Positions 61,318 through 64,000 of a DNA stretch of 64,000 nucleotides are shown here, one piece after another. The DNA is from Nemopilema nomurai. Lineage: Eukaryota; Cnidaria; Scyphozoa; Rhizostomeae; Rhizostomatidae. Below the pieces are notes generated by a model that worked only from the letters and a program-made list of their open reading frames with translations, had not been told where the DNA came from and made no database searches. Position 1 is the first letter of the stretch. Each line of letters begins with the position of its first letter. The translations under genes and the position numbers were made by a program. Location: the NCBI GenBank assembly GCA_003864495.1, contig ML133401.1:3401189-3465188 (forward strand), in the 5' to 3' direction.

Positions 61318-63725
61318 CTAGCACTCGGTCTGATCTTGTGACGTCTTTACCGTGCTTGCGGCGCTTGTGCCAGTGCTCGAGGTGGGGTCATTCAAATTCA
61401 CCACATACCGCTTTTCCTTGCGCCTCTCGCTGGTGCCTCTGCCTTCGGCTTCGCTGTTGATGCTCGACCGAGAATCCTTGGTGGAGCCCAACGACTCGTT
61501 TCGCTCTAAGGCCGACATTACAGACAACGGCTGCGCAACACCGCCATTGCTGTGGTTAGTGTTGATTGCGTCATCGAAAACCTCGTCCCCAGGACCCGTG
61601 TCCTCTTTCTCGGCCGGCTTCTTAGTTCGCTCTAGACTAGAATCGTGCTGCTTTAGATTAGATATAGTCAGTGGCTTTGTCAGCTTCTTTTCCCGGCCTA
61701 AACTGGAATCATGTTGGCGCAAATTTGACATTGTCAGTGGGGTGCCAAATGCGGCTGGTGGATCGCCCTCGTTGTTGGCGAACCGGAGACCAGAAACGTC
61801 GCTTCCGGCAGCCTGATTGGCCGGTCTCTGACGATGTTTGCTACCGGACGCGGGCGCGTTTGACAAACTACCGGCTCCGGTACGCTTCGGGTTACTTGAT
61901 AAATAGCTACTAAACGAAATCGGGGTTACCGACGGGGGCGAACAGGTGTCCTGTCTGGCGCGTTGATTCGCCGCGTTCGACCGGCTGGATTTACCTTTGG
62001 ATGCAATCATTGCATCTATTTTCTCCATCTTCAGCTTGTGCTGGCGGTCGGTTGGGGTCGGGCGGCTGGCGGGCGCCTGCAGCCCCGGCATATTCGAGAG
62101 CGAGTAGTCGAAGTCCATGAAGCCGCCACACTCGACGACCGCTGCGACGGCCTGCGCGAAATCCTCGTCGGTGAGAAAGGAGCCGTCGCTGCTGACCGCG
62201 CTCATTCTACTGGGCGACGATGAGCCGCTCGAGCTGGGCGACGAGTTGGTGACAGACTCCGCCCACTGCAGCAATATGTCACTGGTCAACCCGTCCAGGT
62301 CAATCGGGGGCGGCAGGGCCTTGCTTTTGGGCTTCTTCCGCTCCGAAGCCGCGTCGCTGTATACGGACGGCTCCATCTCCGACTGATAGAGTTCCGATGA
62401 CATCATCGAAGACGATTGCGACATTCGACGCGATGACACTGACGGCGCATGCCCAGACCGGCCGCCGTACGGATACTTGTTAAGTGACGTCATCGAGCCT
62501 TGCGACGCCCGTGACGTGGCTCTGCTTCCATTGTTGTCGCTCATAACAGAAGCTGATGTTTTCGGCGACGACGGGGGGCTACCGGCACTAGAGCCTGGCT
62601 TCGATGCGGCAGTCGGGTAATCGGCCCAGTTCAATACCTCCAGCTTTGGAAACGGCTTCAAGGCGTTCTTTGCCTTCCTCTTCAGCGTGTCTTCGCCCGA
62701 GACGAGAACCTCCGGGGCGTCCTTCATCTTTTCTCGCTTCCAAGTCGCCTGTGTGTTATTCTCCATACAATTAACCAGGTCTGATTCGAACTTCTTGCTG
62801 GATGTGCGCACAATTTCCGCGTGCCTCTCCAGCATACTCTTCTTGCTTGCACTGAGATCGTCCATTTCCATGTCGTTGAACGCCGGCGGGGGCTCGAAGG
62901 CGGCTTGAATTTTGAGCCTCGGCTTGTCTTGGGACACCTCCGTGTTGCGCTTCAGGCTCGTCTTGGGACTGGACATGTAGCGATCCATCATCTTCTCATT
63001 TTTGAGGTTGTTTAGAAAGTTTTCCCTGTTACTGCTGGACAACGAACCTGAAGTAAAGACACGAAAGTGTGATCTCAACTGAACCGCGTATTGGCTCTTG
63101 AATCGCACAGTTGGGGATAGAAATATGAGCAAATGAGGAAACGAATTCGATCAAGTATCATTAGTGGGATAAGCCACTGATCTTGTTTGGCCAATCAAGT
63201 GAGCCCTCCAGCAATCTTTACGTCATTAGCAGTTGCTTATTTAAATTACAAATAGGAAAGCTGAACATAAAATGATCAAGGTATGGCTTCAACTGACAAT
63301 AAAATGATGCCATCGAGCAATAATCATCTTTAATCGGACAGTTATGTATATTATTGATTTTATATTCAAATTAAGTCTGGCGCGCATAACTTCAATTCAT
63401 GGAAATTGTTGTCGTGTCATTGGTTTCCTCCAATAAGGAACAAAAAACACTTCGTTGCATTTAAATGTTTAAAATGGCGATTCAGTTACAAAAAACTTGC
63501 AAAAACATGCAACTTCTTTTTTGTTTTAATGCATTTACAAGCATTTAATCATCGCAATGCACATTATTTCTACAACCCTGTGTCATCCCTTTTCTCTGCC
63601 AGCATGTCTTAATCTCATACCTGTTTCACCGGGTTTCCTCAAATTGTTGGCTTCCTTCATTGGTCGCTGGGCCTCTGAGTTGCCAGCCTTGCTTTTCACA
63701 TCACCCGACTCTACACCTTTGCCAC
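61318..63725 (-). CDS. Unnamed Ser-rich protein, last two exons
   Basis: Exons 63725-63621 and 63047-61318 join in phase 1. The first has an acceptor (TCTACAG), so the gene begins right of the window. The visible part is about 610 residues: a polar Lys/Gly-rich start, then a long disordered stretch rich in Ser, Pro and basic residues, with a predicted helical patch (LTSDILLQWAESV) and TDEDFAQAVAAVVECGGFMD in the middle. Near the C-terminus a motif appears three times: PLTMSNLRQHDSSLGREKK, PLTISNLKQHDSSLERTKK and PLSVMSALERNESLGSTKD. The uninterrupted 1.73 kb exon and high GC content contrast with the surroundings and support real coding. I cannot name the family; a cytoskeletal or scaffold protein is possible but unproven. 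A start codon inside the intron (63132) is not used in this model. Confidence 0.8.
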
Positions 63726-64000
63726 CTGTAGATGTAGATAAATGACCAGTACAGCTTCTCGTTGAATGTTTTGACAAAAACATTGCAACATGAAAGACAC
63801 AATACGTCGGCCTCGTAAATGCTTATCTACCGGAGCATAACTTTTTCTTATCAGACGAATACATCGAAATAAAGATAAATGTCTACGACACTTAAATATC
63901 AACATATTCTTAGAAGACGCACTCTGTAAGCATAGAAGACGCACATGAATAAATATATATCATTATAGCCATCATAATCGAATCTTCAAATCAAATTCAG
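63726..64000. other. Intron or upstream part of the Ser-rich gene
   Basis: This AT-rich sequence lies left of the next upstream exon, which is outside the window. No feature is seen. Confidence 0.5.

Noticed and set aside
61352..62386. Plus-strand ORFs of up to 154 codons
   Set aside because: They are antisense shadows of the GC-rich exon of the minus-strand Ser-rich gene.
1..64000. CRISPR array, bacterial operon or phage content
   Set aside because: There are no spaced identical repeats of that type and no prokaryotic gene packing. Genes are intron-rich throughout.

Overview
This is eukaryotic (metazoan) DNA. Genes are split into many short exons with GT..AG introns, extracellular domains sit on phase 1 exons, and the space between genes holds decayed transposons of many kinds. 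ShKT, CAP, WSC, MAM and TSP1 modules beside BEL/Pao, piggyBac and CR1/RTE-like fossils suggest a cnidarian, probably an anthozoan such as a sea anemone or coral. That placement is inferred; no rRNA or mitochondrial marker is present. I rebuilt gene models by hand from splice sites, reading phase and homology. Phases close without remainder in every complete model.

Layout. (1) 213-3329, + strand: 3' part of an unnamed gene with a KPxWWPxDI motif like that of NRF1/EWG factors. (2) 3.4-11.1 kb: transposon debris and unassigned DNA. (3) 11217-13156, +: small secreted protein with EGF-like and WSC domains. (4) 13.2-26.1 kb: transposon graveyard with a LINE RT fragment, a MITE, piggyBac, BEL/Pao with a nested Harbinger-like gene, and a decayed HUH + superfamily 3 helicase Rep-like gene. 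(5) 27239-26158, - strand: unnamed two-exon gene, head to head with (6) DPP7 (27356-34323, +, 12 exons, 485 aa). (7) WRAP53/TCAB1 (35539-42967, +, 10 coding exons, 495 aa). (8) 46606-59090, +: 14-exon gene for an 804 aa secreted mosaic protein, signal peptide-MAM-TSP1-TSP1-MAM-ShKT-charged linker-CAP, with a possible alternative last exon giving a membrane-anchored form. (9) 63725-61318, -: 3' end of an unnamed Ser-rich protein that runs off the right edge.

The genes do not form one pathway. DPP7 is a lysosomal/secretory exopeptidase, WRAP53 a Cajal-body RNP and telomerase factor, and two genes encode modular extracellular proteins. The most unusual items are the mosaic protein with its predicted anchored or secreted ends, the Rep-like fossil, the 872 bp inverted-repeat insertion in a DPP7 intron, and the three genes I could not name.
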